Source of the DNA: JASEGV01 sp947085405
GTDB taxonomy: Bacteria; Bacteroidota; Ignavibacteria; UBA10030; BY39
Reading direction: 5' to 3'
NCBI GenBank assembly: GCA_947085405.1
Contig: CAMTWO010000013.1
Span: 124,001-188,000, forward strand
Length of the DNA: 64,000 nt
Shown: in pieces, positions 43,227 through 52,579 of the stretch
How the letters are laid out: every line of letters begins with the position of its first letter
Position numbering within the stretch: the first letter of the stretch is position 1
Translations under genes and position numbers: made by a program
The notes under the pieces: model-generated
What the model saw: the letters and a program-made list of their open reading frames with translations, nothing else
Databases searched by the model: none
What the model was told of the DNA's origin: nothing

Positions 43227-43877
43227 TTAATCAGCAGCTTCTTCTTCACCTTCGGCTGCTTTTTTGCCCTTGCCAACTACTTCTGGTTCTGCAACTGCTT
43301 CTGCTGCGACCTCGGCAACTACTTTTTCAACCAGTGGTGGAAGGATGGCAATGATGGTGTTATTTTCATTATCAAGAACCACAAAATTTTCCACTTTCAA
43401 ATCTTTTATGTGAACCGACTGATTGATCAGAAGTTCTTCAGCGTTTATTGCGATGTGTTGAGGAATGTGTTCTGGTAAACAAGAAATTTTTAATTTATGT
43501 ATGATATGTTGTAAAATTCCTCCCTCGCGAACGCCTTTCGGGATTCCTCCGGTGATGACAACCGGAATATCCAACGTTAATTTTTCATCAGCCCTCACTC
43601 CTTGCAAATCAACATGGACTGGTTTTTCGGTTACAGGGTCAAGCTGTACATCTTTAAGGATGCATCGCTTTTCAGTGCCATCGCTTAATTTAAGATTGAT
43701 TAGGTTTGTCTCTGATGAATGTATAAGTTTCAAAAGGCTTTTTTCCGGTAAAGCGACTGTTAAATTATTCTCGCCGTGTATGTAAAAAATTCCTGGAATT
43801 TTTCCTTCACGCCGTAGTGCACCGGGTTTTTTTCCTTTTAATTCCCTTAATTCAGCATGTAAAATTACTTCTGCCAT
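43227..43877 (-). CDS. rplY: 50S ribosomal protein bL25, CTC form
   Basis: This 216-aa bL25/CTC protein binds 5S rRNA. The N-domain (about residues 1-90) has the L25 core: ELKGKKPGALRREGKIPGIFY, RCILKDVQLDPVTEKPVHVDL. The C-domain (about 90-185) has the CTC beta fold, with VPVVITGGIPKGVREGGILQ seen in pieces. The acidic Ala/Glu-rich tail (185-216) is usual in this group. It follows prs by 22 bp and precedes pth. Confidence 0.95.
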   Translation of the reverse strand: MAEVILHAELRELKGKKPGALRREGKIPGIFYIHGENNLTVALPEKSLLKLIHSSETNLINLKLSDGTEKRCILKDVQLDPVTEKPVHVDLQGVRADEKLTLDIPVVITGGIPKGVREGGILQHIIHKLKISCLPEHIPQHIAINAEELLINQSVHIKDLKVENFVVLDNENNTIIAILPPLVEKVVAEVAAEAVAEPEVVGKGKKAAEGEEEAAD

Positions 43878-43899
43878 TCTTTTTTCCTTTAATGATTAA

Positions 43900-44847
43900 T
43901 TATCCTTTGTAAATATCAAATAACGAACTTATCGACTGATTTTTATAACATCGTTTTATTGCTTCTGCAAATAACCGGTCGGCTGATAGACATTGAATTT
44001 TATCCAATTTCTTTGAATTTTGTGTAAAAGCGACCGAATTTGTAATGTATAATTTTTTAATTTCCGATTCTTGAATTTTCTTTGCTGCATCACCCGACAG
44101 TATCGGATGAGTGCAAGCGCCATAAATATCTTTTGCACCAGCTTCTTTTAATGCTCGTACTGCATTAATAAACGTTCCACCGGTATCTATTAAATCATCT
44201 ACAATCAGAATATTTCGATTTACGGCAGTCCCGATTATATTCATGACTTCAACTTGATTCGCTTTAGGCCTACGTTTGTCAATCAGTATGAGTTCAGCGT
44301 CTAAACGTTTGGCATACGAACGGGCTAATTTTATACTTCCAACATCGGGCGAAACTACCGCCAAGTTTGGAATTTTATGTTGCTTAAAGTACGGTGCAAA
44401 TATTGCCGATGAATACAAGTGATCGACCGGAATATCAAAAAAACCTTGTATTTGAGCAGCATGTAAATCCATAGTGATTACACGATCGGCGCCTGCTGTA
44501 GTTAGCAAATTTGCTACGAGCTTTGCTGTAATAGATACTCGAGGTTGATCTTTCCTGTCCTGTCGAGCATACCCAAAATAAGGGATAACTACAGTAACTC
44601 TTTTTGCAGATGCTCTCTTTGCTGCATCTAACATTATCAACAATTCCATCAAATTGTCTGACGGTGGATTTGTCGATTGGATAATAAAAACATCCGACCC
44701 ACGTATATTTTCAGTATATTTGACCCAAATTTCGCCATCACTGAAGTTTACTATCTGACATTTCCCTAAGGGAATGCCGAGCCGCTTGCTAATTGCTTTA
44801 GCTAACTGCGGATTCGATCTACCTGAAAATAATTGAAGATCCGGCAT
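43900..44847 (-). CDS. prs: Ribose-phosphate pyrophosphokinase
   Basis: This 315-aa PRPP synthase makes phosphoribosyl pyrophosphate from ribose 5-phosphate and ATP. Motifs are FSDGEIWVKYTENIRGSDVF, the flexible loop YARQDRKDQPR, and DLHAAQIQGFFDIPVDHL. The PRPP-binding loop is VDDLIDTGGTF. It heads the minus-strand prs-rplY-pth-hppA run. Upstream is a 568-bp gap to the next plus-strand gene. Confidence 0.97.
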   Translation of the reverse strand: MPDLQLFSGRSNPQLAKAISKRLGIPLGKCQIVNFSDGEIWVKYTENIRGSDVFIIQSTNPPSDNLMELLIMLDAAKRASAKRVTVVIPYFGYARQDRKDQPRVSITAKLVANLLTTAGADRVITMDLHAAQIQGFFDIPVDHLYSSAIFAPYFKQHKIPNLAVVSPDVGSIKLARSYAKRLDAELILIDKRRPKANQVEVMNIIGTAVNRNILIVDDLIDTGGTFINAVRALKEAGAKDIYGACTHPILSGDAAKKIQESEIKKLYITNSVAFTQNSKKLDKIQCLSADRLFAEAIKRCYKNQSISSLFDIYKG

Positions 44848-45415
44848 AAAATTATATTCGCTTTGTTAATTATTTGGGTAAAGTTACTGAAACCCGTATA
44901 AATTTTCATAATTTTGAGTTTCAATATACATAAATCTTTAGAATTTAGCAAGGCTATTTTTTTACTCCTAAAAGTTGAAGTTTGAATAAATCGTATGAGT
45001 TTAGCTACACATTACTGCTAATATGTGTAGTTTCTAAAATTGACAAATTTTATTATATTGGTTTTATTCTTAATCAGAGAAAGGGCTTTTGAAGTGAAAA
45101 TTATTACACAACTCAAAGAGCAGAGGCGCAATATTTTATTTGTGGTTCTGTTAACATGGTTACCGGTAGTTGTATTCCTTGGCTTAATCGTTGCAATAAG
45201 TCTAAAATTAGAGAGACCCATAACGTTCTTCTTTTAGGAATTTTTCTTCATTTCGATTGTATTTGTTGAACCACGAGAGAGGTGGCTCTTTGATCCTTAT
45301 TGGATTGGCTAATGTATCATTTATTAACTTCATTGAAGTCGATTAAGCATTAGTTGAATCGAAGTGATTTGAATTATTAGATTATTTCCTTATATTTTGA
45401 CAAAATTATTGAGCG
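44848..45415. other. Divergent intergenic region with one possible small ORF
   Basis: This 568-bp gap lies between prs (-) and a hydrolase (+). It contains a TTGACA at 45040-45045 with TTTATT about 17 bp further, a possible sigma70-type promoter for the + strand, and a possible short membrane-protein gene at 45094-45237. I see no RNA gene or repeat that I can support. Confidence 0.4.
45094..45237 (+). CDS. Possible short membrane protein
   Basis: A GTG at 45094 opens a 47-residue frame with a basic N-terminus (KEQRRN) and one strongly hydrophobic helix (LFVVLLTWLPVVVFLGLIVAIS). A TTG further upstream at 45040 overlaps a TTGACA element and looks like a promoter, not a start. No family is recognised. 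The basic-then-hydrophobic composition is more gene-like than chance, but no ribosome site stands out. Confidence 0.35.
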   Translation: MKIITQLKEQRRNILFVVLLTWLPVVVFLGLIVAISLKLERPITFFF

Positions 45416-46300
45416 TTGAATAACATTTCTAAAATTATTAAAAAAGAGATTGAATTTCGAAATTCCTCAAACGATATTTTTAGATGTGATTTTCGTGTTT
45501 CGGAAAATTATTTCAGAAATCATAAAAAGTTCTTTCAAAATATTCCTTGTGTTATCGTCTGTCCAGGTTTTATGGCTTTTAAAGATTGGGGACCTTTTTC
45601 TTACATCGGCGAAAAATTGGCGCAGGCAAATTATTGTTCTATTGTTCTTAATTATTCCAATAATGGTGTTGAAGAACAACGAAATCGTATAACGAACCTC
45701 GAAAAGTTTGCCGCCAATACTGTTTCGCAGGAGTTAATCGACATTCGGAATGTAATAGATACAATTACTGATGGCAATTTGGAAGAGTTTTGTATCGACA
45801 CGGAGAATATTTTCTTATTAGGACATTCACGTGGTGCCGCTAATGCCTTGTTAATAGCTTCATCGGATAAAAGAATTAAAAAATTGGTAACTTGGGCAAG
45901 TATATCTTATTACGATCGTTGGACAGCGCATCAAAAAAACAACTGGCGACAGTCAGGATTTTTATCGCTCTCGAAAGAAACTGAATCGCATCCGCTTCGA
46001 ATGAATATCGGTTATCTTGAAGACCTCGAAAAAAATAGAGACAAATTTGATTTGTATAAAGCAGCAAGGCGAATAAATATTCCTTGGCTAATCGTACACG
46101 GCACAGAGGACCTGATTGCCAAAATTTTGGAAGCCGAGAAGTTATTTGATTTATCTGAAAAAACACAAACACAACTTGTTAAAATTCCAAATGTAGGACA
46201 CATTTTTGGTACTGATACACCTACTAATAGAAATAATAGTACACTAAATAATATTTTACAATTGACTATTAACTGGTTACATAATCTATCAAGGAGATAA
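45416..46300 (+). CDS. Alpha/beta hydrolase (esterase/peptidase-like)
   Basis: This 294-aa cytosolic alpha/beta hydrolase has CPGFMAFKDWGPFSYIGEKLA as the oxyanion/first strand region, here in pieces. The nucleophile elbow is GHSRGAANAL (about residues 140-149). The acid is Asp in VHGTEDLIA, and the His is in VGHIFG near the C-terminus. It starts with TTG at 45416. No ATG suits the family start better. It is followed by bioY with a one-base gap, suggesting one transcript. The substrate is unknown. Confidence 0.85.
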   Translation: MNNISKIIKKEIEFRNSSNDIFRCDFRVSENYFRNHKKFFQNIPCVIVCPGFMAFKDWGPFSYIGEKLAQANYCSIVLNYSNNGVEEQRNRITNLEKFAANTVSQELIDIRNVIDTITDGNLEEFCIDTENIFLLGHSRGAANALLIASSDKRIKKLVTWASISYYDRWTAHQKNNWRQSGFLSLSKETESHPLRMNIGYLEDLEKNRDKFDLYKAARRINIPWLIVHGTEDLIAKILEAEKLFDLSEKTQTQLVKIPNVGHIFGTDTPTNRNNSTLNNILQLTINWLHNLSRR

Positions 46301-46301
46301 T

Positions 46302-46856
46302 ATGCAAATATCAAAATCATTAACTATTCAACCTCATTTCATTTTACGGTACGGTTTAACCGTTCAAGCCACGTTGGTTTTCGCATTCGTAGCGCTAACT
46401 GCAGTTGGAGCGTGGGTCGAAATTCCCACTCAGCCTGTTCCATTTACACTTCAAACATTTTTTGTTCTGCTTTCGGGTGTTGTACTTGGCGCTCGGAACG
46501 CATTTTTCAGTCAGCTAATTTATTTGTCTCTCGGTACTATCGGACTGCCTTTGTTTGCCGGTTTTAGTTTTGGTTTTGCTAAATTAATCGGGCCTACCGG
46601 CGGATATCTGTTGAGTTTCCCGATCGCAGCTTTTGTTACAGGATATTTAGTTACACTTAACGCGAAGTATGTGTGGACAATTATCTCCGTTACAGTAGGG
46701 ATGTTATTAATTTTCAGTTTCGGAACTGTTTACTTAAACTTTGTATTTTTCAATGATATTGCCAAATCGTTGATTAGTGGTTTCTTAATATTTTCATGGT
46801 GGGATGCCATTAAAATTTTTGCTGTCGCTTCAATATATCATCAATTAAGAAAATAA
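46302..46856 (+). CDS. bioY: Biotin transporter BioY (ECF S-component type)
   Basis: This 184-aa membrane protein has about six helices and the BioY hallmark residues. They appear in segments VLLSGVVLGARNAFFSQLIYL, SLGTIGLPLFAG and LIGPTGGYLLSFP. BioY is the substrate-binding S-component for biotin, usually with an ECF module. No ECF ATPase is in the window, so it may use a shared module or work alone. It starts one base after the hydrolase stop. Confidence 0.92.
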   Translation: MQISKSLTIQPHFILRYGLTVQATLVFAFVALTAVGAWVEIPTQPVPFTLQTFFVLLSGVVLGARNAFFSQLIYLSLGTIGLPLFAGFSFGFAKLIGPTGGYLLSFPIAAFVTGYLVTLNAKYVWTIISVTVGMLLIFSFGTVYLNFVFFNDIAKSLISGFLIFSWWDAIKIFAVASIYHQLRK

Positions 46857-46902
46857 TTTAACTTTTGCTTAAGAACAGAAAATTAAGTATATTTTTCAAA
46901 AA

Positions 46903-47586
46903 TTGAAGCAAATAGTAATAGCAATAGACGGACCCGCTGCCTCCGGGAAATCAACAACAGCTAAACTTACAGCCGAAAGGCTTAACTACATTCATGTTGA
47001 TACCGGTGCGATGTATCGGGCACTTACACTGAAAGTTATAAAAGAAAATATCGATCCGGAAGATGAAACATTGGTTTATAATGCAATTTGCGATTGTAAA
47101 ATTGAGTTTGAACGAAAAAACGAAGTAACAAAAGTTTTATTAGACGGCAAAGACGTTACAGAAACTATACGGAATAAATTAGTAACCTCTGCTGTCAGCG
47201 CAATTAGCAGTTATAAGCGCGTAAGAGATTTAATGGTAGCCCAACAACGGAGAATGTGCACCGATGGTGGAGTTGTTCTTGAAGGTCGCGATATTGGTAC
47301 TGTTGTAGTTCCGAATGCCGATTTAAAAATATTTATGATTGCCTCCATCGAAGAAAGAGCAAAACGAAGACACAAAGAACTTGTTCAGAAAGGAACTAGT
47401 GCTGATTTTGAAGATTTGATCAAAGATATAAATGAGCGCGACGCGAAAGATTCAAATCGCACCGAAAGCCCGTTGAAAAAAGCTGACGATGGTATTATAT
47501 TGGATACCTCGAACCTAACGATAAATCAGCAAGTGGATTTTATCGTGAATAAAGCTTTAGAAATAATTAAGAAAATTGATAGTTAG
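46903..47586 (+). CDS. cmk: Cytidylate kinase
   Basis: This 227-aa CMP kinase phosphorylates CMP and dCMP. The P-loop GPAASGKSTTAK is at about residues 10-21, followed by HVDTGAMYRALTLKV. LEGRDIGTVVVPNADLKIFM and the RDAKDSNR lid segment are typical. It starts with TTG at 46903 and overlaps ispH by 11 bp. This cmk-ispH-rpsA order is seen in many bacteria and supports the calls. Confidence 0.95.
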   Translation: MKQIVIAIDGPAASGKSTTAKLTAERLNYIHVDTGAMYRALTLKVIKENIDPEDETLVYNAICDCKIEFERKNEVTKVLLDGKDVTETIRNKLVTSAVSAISSYKRVRDLMVAQQRRMCTDGGVVLEGRDIGTVVVPNADLKIFMIASIEERAKRRHKELVQKGTSADFEDLIKDINERDAKDSNRTESPLKKADDGIILDTSNLTINQQVDFIVNKALEIIKKIDS

Positions 47587-48454
47587 TATAGATAAAAATT
47601 CAGGATTTTGTTGGGGCGTTGTTCGTACAATCAACATAGCTGAAGACGAATTAAATAAATCGAACAAGTTGTACTGTTTAGGTGAGATAATTCACAATCC
47701 CTCTGAAATTTCACGATTAAACAAATTAGGTTTGGTAACCATTACTCGTGATGATTTTAACAAAATCGAAAATTCTACAGTTTTAATTCGCGCACACGGT
47801 GAACCGCCTGAAACTTACGATTTAGCCAAGAAATTCAACATAACACTGATAGATGCAACTTGTCCGGTAGTTACAAAGGTACAAGAACGAATCCGAAATT
47901 ACGATGCGTTAGGTTACCAAGTAGTTATTTTCGGAAAAAAGAACCACGCCGAAGTAATCGGATTGTTAGGGCAAATAAATGGTAAAGGTGTTGTAATTGG
48001 ATCGCTCAATGAGATTGATTCAGTAGATTGTAATAAGAATACAGTTCTGTTTTCGCAGACAACGATGGATAAGACTACGTTTTATAAAATTCGCGATGAG
48101 TTAAAAAAGCGGATTAATGAATTGGTAGTAGATTCCTTTGAGGACGAGGCTGTCCAATTTGTTGCGAAAGATACTATTTGCGGACAAGTGTCGGGGCGTG
48201 AGAATAAGCTCCGGGAATTTGCAAAACAAAACGACGTCGTTATTTTCATAGCCGGCAAATCGAGTTCAAACGGTAAAGTTCTTTACACGATTTGTAAAAA
48301 TGCGAACGAGCGTTCATATTTTGTAGAAGATGAAAATGAAATTAGCCTCGACTGGTTCGTTGGTGCAAAAACTGTTGGTATCAGCGGGGCAACGTCGACA
48401 CCACAATGGTTGATGCAGCAAGTTAAGAACTTTGTTGAAAGAGTAACAAATTAA
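47576..48454 (+). CDS. ispH: 4-hydroxy-3-methylbut-2-enyl diphosphate reductase
   Basis: IspH (LytB) reduces HMBPP to IPP and DMAPP, the last step of the MEP isoprenoid pathway, using a [4Fe-4S] cluster. The cluster cysteines are Cys12 in SGFCWGV, one in DATCPVVTKVQ and one in KDTICGQVSGR. The His and Glu of the active site are in IIHNPSE and RAHGEPP. It starts with TTG at 47576 inside cmk. The context with cmk and rpsA is a frequent cluster in bacteria. Confidence 0.95.
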   Translation: MIVSIDKNSGFCWGVVRTINIAEDELNKSNKLYCLGEIIHNPSEISRLNKLGLVTITRDDFNKIENSTVLIRAHGEPPETYDLAKKFNITLIDATCPVVTKVQERIRNYDALGYQVVIFGKKNHAEVIGLLGQINGKGVVIGSLNEIDSVDCNKNTVLFSQTTMDKTTFYKIRDELKKRINELVVDSFEDEAVQFVAKDTICGQVSGRENKLREFAKQNDVVIFIAGKSSSNGKVLYTICKNANERSYFVEDENEISLDWFVGAKTVGISGATSTPQWLMQQVKNFVERVTN

Positions 48455-48566
48455 AAATTTTTCAAACCATCATTAATAAACAAAAATAATAACTAAAATT
48501 ATTTTTCTTGATGCGTGTGAGACTTTTTCTAGATGGTGGACAAAAGATCACAGGTATTCGGGAACG

Positions 48567-48604
48567 TCTGTTTAAAAAACAGATAAAAAACCTTAGGAGG
48601 TTTA
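48567..48604 (+). promoter_or_regulatory. rpsA leader: two hairpins, the second holding the Shine-Dalgarno sequence
   Basis: TCTGTTT-AAA-AAACAGA (48567-48583) is followed by AAACCT-TAGG-AGGTTT (48588-48603). The AGGAGG ribosome site (48595-48600) sits in the loop and 3' arm of the second stem, four bases before the rpsA ATG. Such a fold could hide the site and allow S1 autocontrol. Confidence 0.5.
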
Positions 48605-50452
48605 ATGTTAGATGAAACAAAAGTACAATCTGCAACTGATTCAGCAGCGTTGATTCAAGATGCAGAGAAAAAAACAATTCCGGTAACAAATCAAGATCCT
48701 GCCTTTATTTTAAATAGGATTATGGAGGCAGAATACAGCGAAGAGGAATCCAAACAACTTACGAGTTTGTATGAAGCAACTTTTGGCAAAGTCTCCGCCA
48801 ACCAACTTGTTAAAGGAAAAATTGTTGCTATCGGCGAAAATGAAGTATCGATAGATATTGGATTCAAATCGGAAGGCAGCGTGCCAATCGGAGAATTTTC
48901 AAATATCGACGAACTCAAAGTTGGCGACGAGATTGAAGTGTTTCTCGAAAGCGTAGAAAATAAAGATGGTCAGCTCGTCCTCTCACGGAAGCGTGCCGAC
49001 TTTATGCGTGTTTGGGAAAGAGTTACTTCTGTACACGAAACCGGCGAAATTATTCAAGGGAAAATTTTACGACGGATAAAAGGTGGACTCGTAGTGGATG
49101 TATGGGGAATCGAAGCATTCCTTCCCGGATCTCAAATTGACGTAAAACCGATTCGCGACTTCGACCAATTCATTGATAAAACGATGGATTTGAAAATTGT
49201 TAAAGTAAATAACACAGCAGAAAACATTGTGGTGAGCCACAAAGTTCTTGTTGAAGAAGAAATGGCAGATCAAAGAAATGCTATACTCGGCTCGATTGAA
49301 AAAGGACAAATACTTGAAGGAACTGTTAAAGCAATTGCCGACTTCGGTGTGTTCGTTGATTTGGGCGGCGTGGATGGTTTAATTCACATCACAGATTTAT
49401 CGTGGGGCAGAATCAATCACCCGACTGAAGTTGTAAAACTCGATCAAGTAATCAACGTTGTTGTAACTGAATATGACCCTGAGAAGAAACGAATTTCGCT
49501 CGGACTTAAACAGCTTTCTGCTCATCCTTGGGAAAATATCGAAGAAAAATATCCTGTAGGAATGAAAATTAACGGTAAAATTGTTTCCCTTACAGATTAT
49601 GGAGCGTTTGTAGAAATTGAGAAGGGAATAGAAGGACTGATTCATATTTCAGAAATGAGTTGGACTCAACACATCAAGCATCCGTCTCAAGTTGTATCTA
49701 TGGGACAAATGGTCGATGCGATTATTTTGAGTCTCGATAAAGAAAATAAAAAGATATCACTTGGAATTAAACAATTGGAACCGGATCCGTGGTATAATTT
49801 ACTGCAAAAGTATCCCGTTGGTTCAAAGCACCGGGGTGCTGTGCGTAACCTTACCAACTTCGGTGTATTCGTTGAGCTTGAACAAGGTGTCGATGGTTTA
49901 ATTCATATTTCCGATTTGTCGTGGACGAAGAAAATTCGGCATCCAGGCGAAGTTGTGAAGAAAAACCAATCCATCGATGTTGTAATTCTCGGTGTTGATG
50001 TTGAACAACGAAGGATATCATTAGGTCATAAACAAATCATGGATAACCCGTGGGACGCTTTCGAAACAGCTTATAAAGTTGGAGTTGAAATTGATGGAAC
50101 ACTTACACGAATTATCGAAAAAGGTGTTATTGTTGAATTACCTCTCGGTGTCGAAGGATTTGTTCCCGCATCTCAACTCGCAACTATTCAAGTGAAAAAT
50201 ATCGCTGATACTTTTAAAGTTGGCGATGTGTTGAGCTTGAAAGTAATTGAGTTCGATAAAGACGCAAAAAAAATTGTTCTTTCCGTAATCGAATATTTAA
50301 GAGGCAAAGAACAAAAAGTGGTCGATGAGTATGTAGGTGAACACAAACTACCTCCAATGACGATAAAAGATTTCGTGAAAGCTCCACAGCCTTCCGAAAT
50401 TGCTTCGTTTGAGGAATTAGGTAACGCTCCGGCGCCTGATGAAATTCAGTAG
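48605..50452 (+). CDS. rpsA: 30S ribosomal protein bS1
   Basis: This 615-aa bS1 has six S1 (OB-fold) domains. Their starts are near residues 62, 145, 235, 320, 405 and 490. The middle ones have the repeated pattern ADFGVFVDLGGVDGLIHITDLSW and EIGLIHISEMSW with KISLGIKQL ends (shown in short form). A non-conserved N-terminal extension (about 55 residues) and an acidic tail flank them. S1 helps load mRNA on the ribosome. It follows ispH with 150 bp between and is followed by a strong terminator. Confidence 0.96.
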   Translation: MLDETKVQSATDSAALIQDAEKKTIPVTNQDPAFILNRIMEAEYSEEESKQLTSLYEATFGKVSANQLVKGKIVAIGENEVSIDIGFKSEGSVPIGEFSNIDELKVGDEIEVFLESVENKDGQLVLSRKRADFMRVWERVTSVHETGEIIQGKILRRIKGGLVVDVWGIEAFLPGSQIDVKPIRDFDQFIDKTMDLKIVKVNNTAENIVVSHKVLVEEEMADQRNAILGSIEKGQILEGTVKAIADFGVFVDLGGVDGLIHITDLSWGRINHPTEVVKLDQVINVVVTEYDPEKKRISLGLKQLSAHPWENIEEKYPVGMKINGKIVSLTDYGAFVEIEKGIEGLIHISEMSWTQHIKHPSQVVSMGQMVDAIILSLDKENKKISLGIKQLEPDPWYNLLQKYPVGSKHRGAVRNLTNFGVFVELEQGVDGLIHISDLSWTKKIRHPGEVVKKNQSIDVVILGVDVEQRRISLGHKQIMDNPWDAFETAYKVGVEIDGTLTRIIEKGVIVELPLGVEGFVPASQLATIQVKNIADTFKVGDVLSLKVIEFDKDAKKIVLSVIEYLRGKEQKVVDEYVGEHKLPPMTIKDFVKAPQPSEIASFEELGNAPAPDEIQ

Positions 50453-50473
50453 TCATTTAATTTCATTAATGTT

Positions 50474-50507
50474 AAAAGAGTTGGCTCGTAAGGGTCAACT
50501 CTTTTTT
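50474..50507 (+). terminator. Rho-independent terminator after rpsA
   Basis: AAAAGAGTTG (50474-50483) pairs with CAACTCTTTT (50496-50505) with a 12-base loop, followed by more T. It ends the rpsA transcript before mtaB. Confidence 0.85.
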
Positions 50508-50528
50508 GTATTAAGTAAAATGTAGTTT

Positions 50529-51824
50529 ATGAAGCGTGTAGCATTCCATACTTTAGGTTGCAAATTAAATTTTGCTGAAACATCAACTATTGGCAGACAG
50601 TTTATCGAGAACGGATTCACCGTATCTCCATTTGCCGAAAAAGCCGATGTTTATATTATCAATACTTGCAGCGTTTCTCAAAGAGCAGATAGAGAATGCA
50701 AAAAAATTATAAGAAGCGCTGTTAGAAAATCGCCGGACGCTTTTATAATTGTAACGGGATGTTATGCTCAACTGCGTCCCGAAGAAGTAGCTTCTATCGC
50801 TGGTGTTGATTTGGTTTTAGGGACACAGGAGAAATTTAATATTTTCGATCACTGCAATTCTTTTAAAAAAAATAACTCGCCTCAAGTTTTTGTTTCCGAA
50901 ATTAAGGATGCAAACGACTTTGGTCTTGCATATTCGGGTGAAGCTGATGAAAGAACACGGGCATTTTTGAAAGTACAAGACGGTTGCGATTTTCTATGCT
51001 CTTACTGCACAATTCCGCTCGCAAGAGGTTCAAGCCGAAGCCAGTCGATCGAAACTTCTGTAACGCAAGCCCGTTGGTTAGCCGAAAAAGGTTACAAGGA
51101 AATTGTTCTTTCAGGAGTTAATGTTGGTGATTTTGGAAAAACAAGCGAAACAAATTTATTGCTGTTACTCAAAGCGCTTGTTGAAGTTGATGGAATCGAA
51201 CGAATCAGGGTAAGTTCAATCGAACCAAATTTATTGACTGAGGAATTAGTAAATTTTATTTTAGAGTCGGGTAAATTGTGTAATCATTTTCATATTCCGT
51301 TGCAGAGTGGTTCGAACGAAGTCCTGCGTCTGATGAGGCGCCGGCACACGAGAGAAGATTTTGAAAAGTTGATTGCATATATCAAATCGAAAGATATATC
51401 GGCAGGAATCGGTTCGGATGTAATAGTTGGTTTTCCCGGTGAAACGGATGAGCTTTTCGATGAAACTTATAATTTCCTGCTTGATCTACCACTTTCGTAT
51501 CTGCACGTTTTTACCTACTCTGAGCGTCCCAATACTCCGGCAGCTTCTTATCCAAATTCCATTCAACCAAAGGGTCGCTTTTACAGAAACGAAAAACTTC
51601 GTATCTTAAGTACGAAAAAGCGTTTCCAATTTTACTCACAATTTGTTGGTAAAAAATTAGATGTATTATACGAAACCAACATTAAAAACGGTTTTGTATC
51701 CGGTTTTTCAACAAATTATATTCGGGTAAAAACTATAGCGACTGAAGATCTTTTTAACCGGATTGTTCCGACGCTAATTAAAAATGTAAATAAAGATTAT
51801 TGTAAAGGAGATGTAATCGTATGA
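50529..51824 (+). CDS. mtaB: tRNA t6A37 methylthiotransferase, radical SAM
   Basis: MtaB adds a methylthio group to N6-threonylcarbamoyladenosine at tRNA position 37. The UPF0004 domain has its cluster cysteines in TLGCKLNFAE (near residue 10), NTCSVS and TGCYAQ. The radical SAM motif is CDFLCSYCTIPLARG (CxxxCxxC, near residue 155). HFHIPLQSGSNEVLRLMRRRH and GFPGETDELF are also standard. The TRAM-like end is present but short. It overlaps the next gene by 4 bp. Confidence 0.93.
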   Translation: MKRVAFHTLGCKLNFAETSTIGRQFIENGFTVSPFAEKADVYIINTCSVSQRADRECKKIIRSAVRKSPDAFIIVTGCYAQLRPEEVASIAGVDLVLGTQEKFNIFDHCNSFKKNNSPQVFVSEIKDANDFGLAYSGEADERTRAFLKVQDGCDFLCSYCTIPLARGSSRSQSIETSVTQARWLAEKGYKEIVLSGVNVGDFGKTSETNLLLLLKALVEVDGIERIRVSSIEPNLLTEELVNFILESGKLCNHFHIPLQSGSNEVLRLMRRRHTREDFEKLIAYIKSKDISAGIGSDVIVGFPGETDELFDETYNFLLDLPLSYLHVFTYSERPNTPAASYPNSIQPKGRFYRNEKLRILSTKKRFQFYSQFVGKKLDVLYETNIKNGFVSGFSTNYIRVKTIATEDLFNRIVPTLIKNVNKDYCKGDVIV

Positions 51825-52573
51825 AAAAAATAATTTGTGTCTTCATGTTCTTTTTTAGTGTGCAGATGGTTATCGCACAGCCTTTAACCAATTCAGTTGT
51901 CAGTCATAAAAATATTAAAGATTTTTTCAATCAATCAATCGATCTTGAATCTCGAAACGTATCAGTATTTTCCGATTATAGTGCTTCTTCAAAAAAATCT
52001 GTACCACTTGCTGTTGCTCTTTCGCTTGTACTTCCCGGAATGGGCGAGCTTTATGCCGGCGATTACAGCAGAGGGAAATATCTGACTTCTGCCGAAGGGT
52101 TACTCTGGTTGACATTTACTTCTGTACAATTGTACGGAACATGGTTGAAAAACGATGCACGACTTTTTGCTTCGACCAATGCCGGAGTAAAGTTAGCAGG
52201 ACAGGATGATAAATATTTTGTTGATATCGGTAATTATTCTGATATATATTGGTACAACGAAAGAAAATTGCAAGACAGGGAAGACGATAAATTATACGAT
52301 CCGAGTTCAAATTATTACTGGCAATGGAATAACGAAGCGAGCAGACAGAAATATCGCAACATTAGAATCAAAAGTGATGAAGTATTTAACAGTCGGCAGT
52401 TTATTGTTGGTGCTATTTTAGCCAATCATATCGTCAGCGCCATTAACGCAGGGATGTTAGCCAGCAAATATAACAAGCAGTCCGACATTACAAATAATTT
52501 CCAGATTAACAGCAAACTACGTGTTACTGCTAATAACCCGGAATTTGTGTTTACGATTTCAAAACTGTTTTGA
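51821..52573 (+). CDS. DUF5683-like exported membrane protein
   Basis: This 250-aa protein of unknown function starts with a signal peptide or anchor (residues 1-20, ending VIAQ). It has a conserved LPGMGELYAGDYSRGK segment (about 70-85), resembling the GxGQxYxGxxxKG pattern of DUF5683/TM2-like Bacteroidota proteins. One or two helices follow, then a long polar region with WYNERKLQDRED, and a final helix (about 195-215). It starts inside the mtaB stop and ends 6 bp before truA. Its role is not known. An envelope function is likely. Confidence 0.75.
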   Translation: MKKIICVFMFFFSVQMVIAQPLTNSVVSHKNIKDFFNQSIDLESRNVSVFSDYSASSKKSVPLAVALSLVLPGMGELYAGDYSRGKYLTSAEGLLWLTFTSVQLYGTWLKNDARLFASTNAGVKLAGQDDKYFVDIGNYSDIYWYNERKLQDREDDKLYDPSSNYYWQWNNEASRQKYRNIRIKSDEVFNSRQFIVGAILANHIVSAINAGMLASKYNKQSDITNNFQINSKLRVTANNPEFVFTISKLF

Positions 52574-52579
52574 TGAAAC

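Noticed and set aside
45040..45093. TTG at 45040 as the start of a 65-aa protein
   Set aside because: The TTG is the first part of a TTGACA promoter-like element. The downstream GTG gives a more usual small membrane protein.
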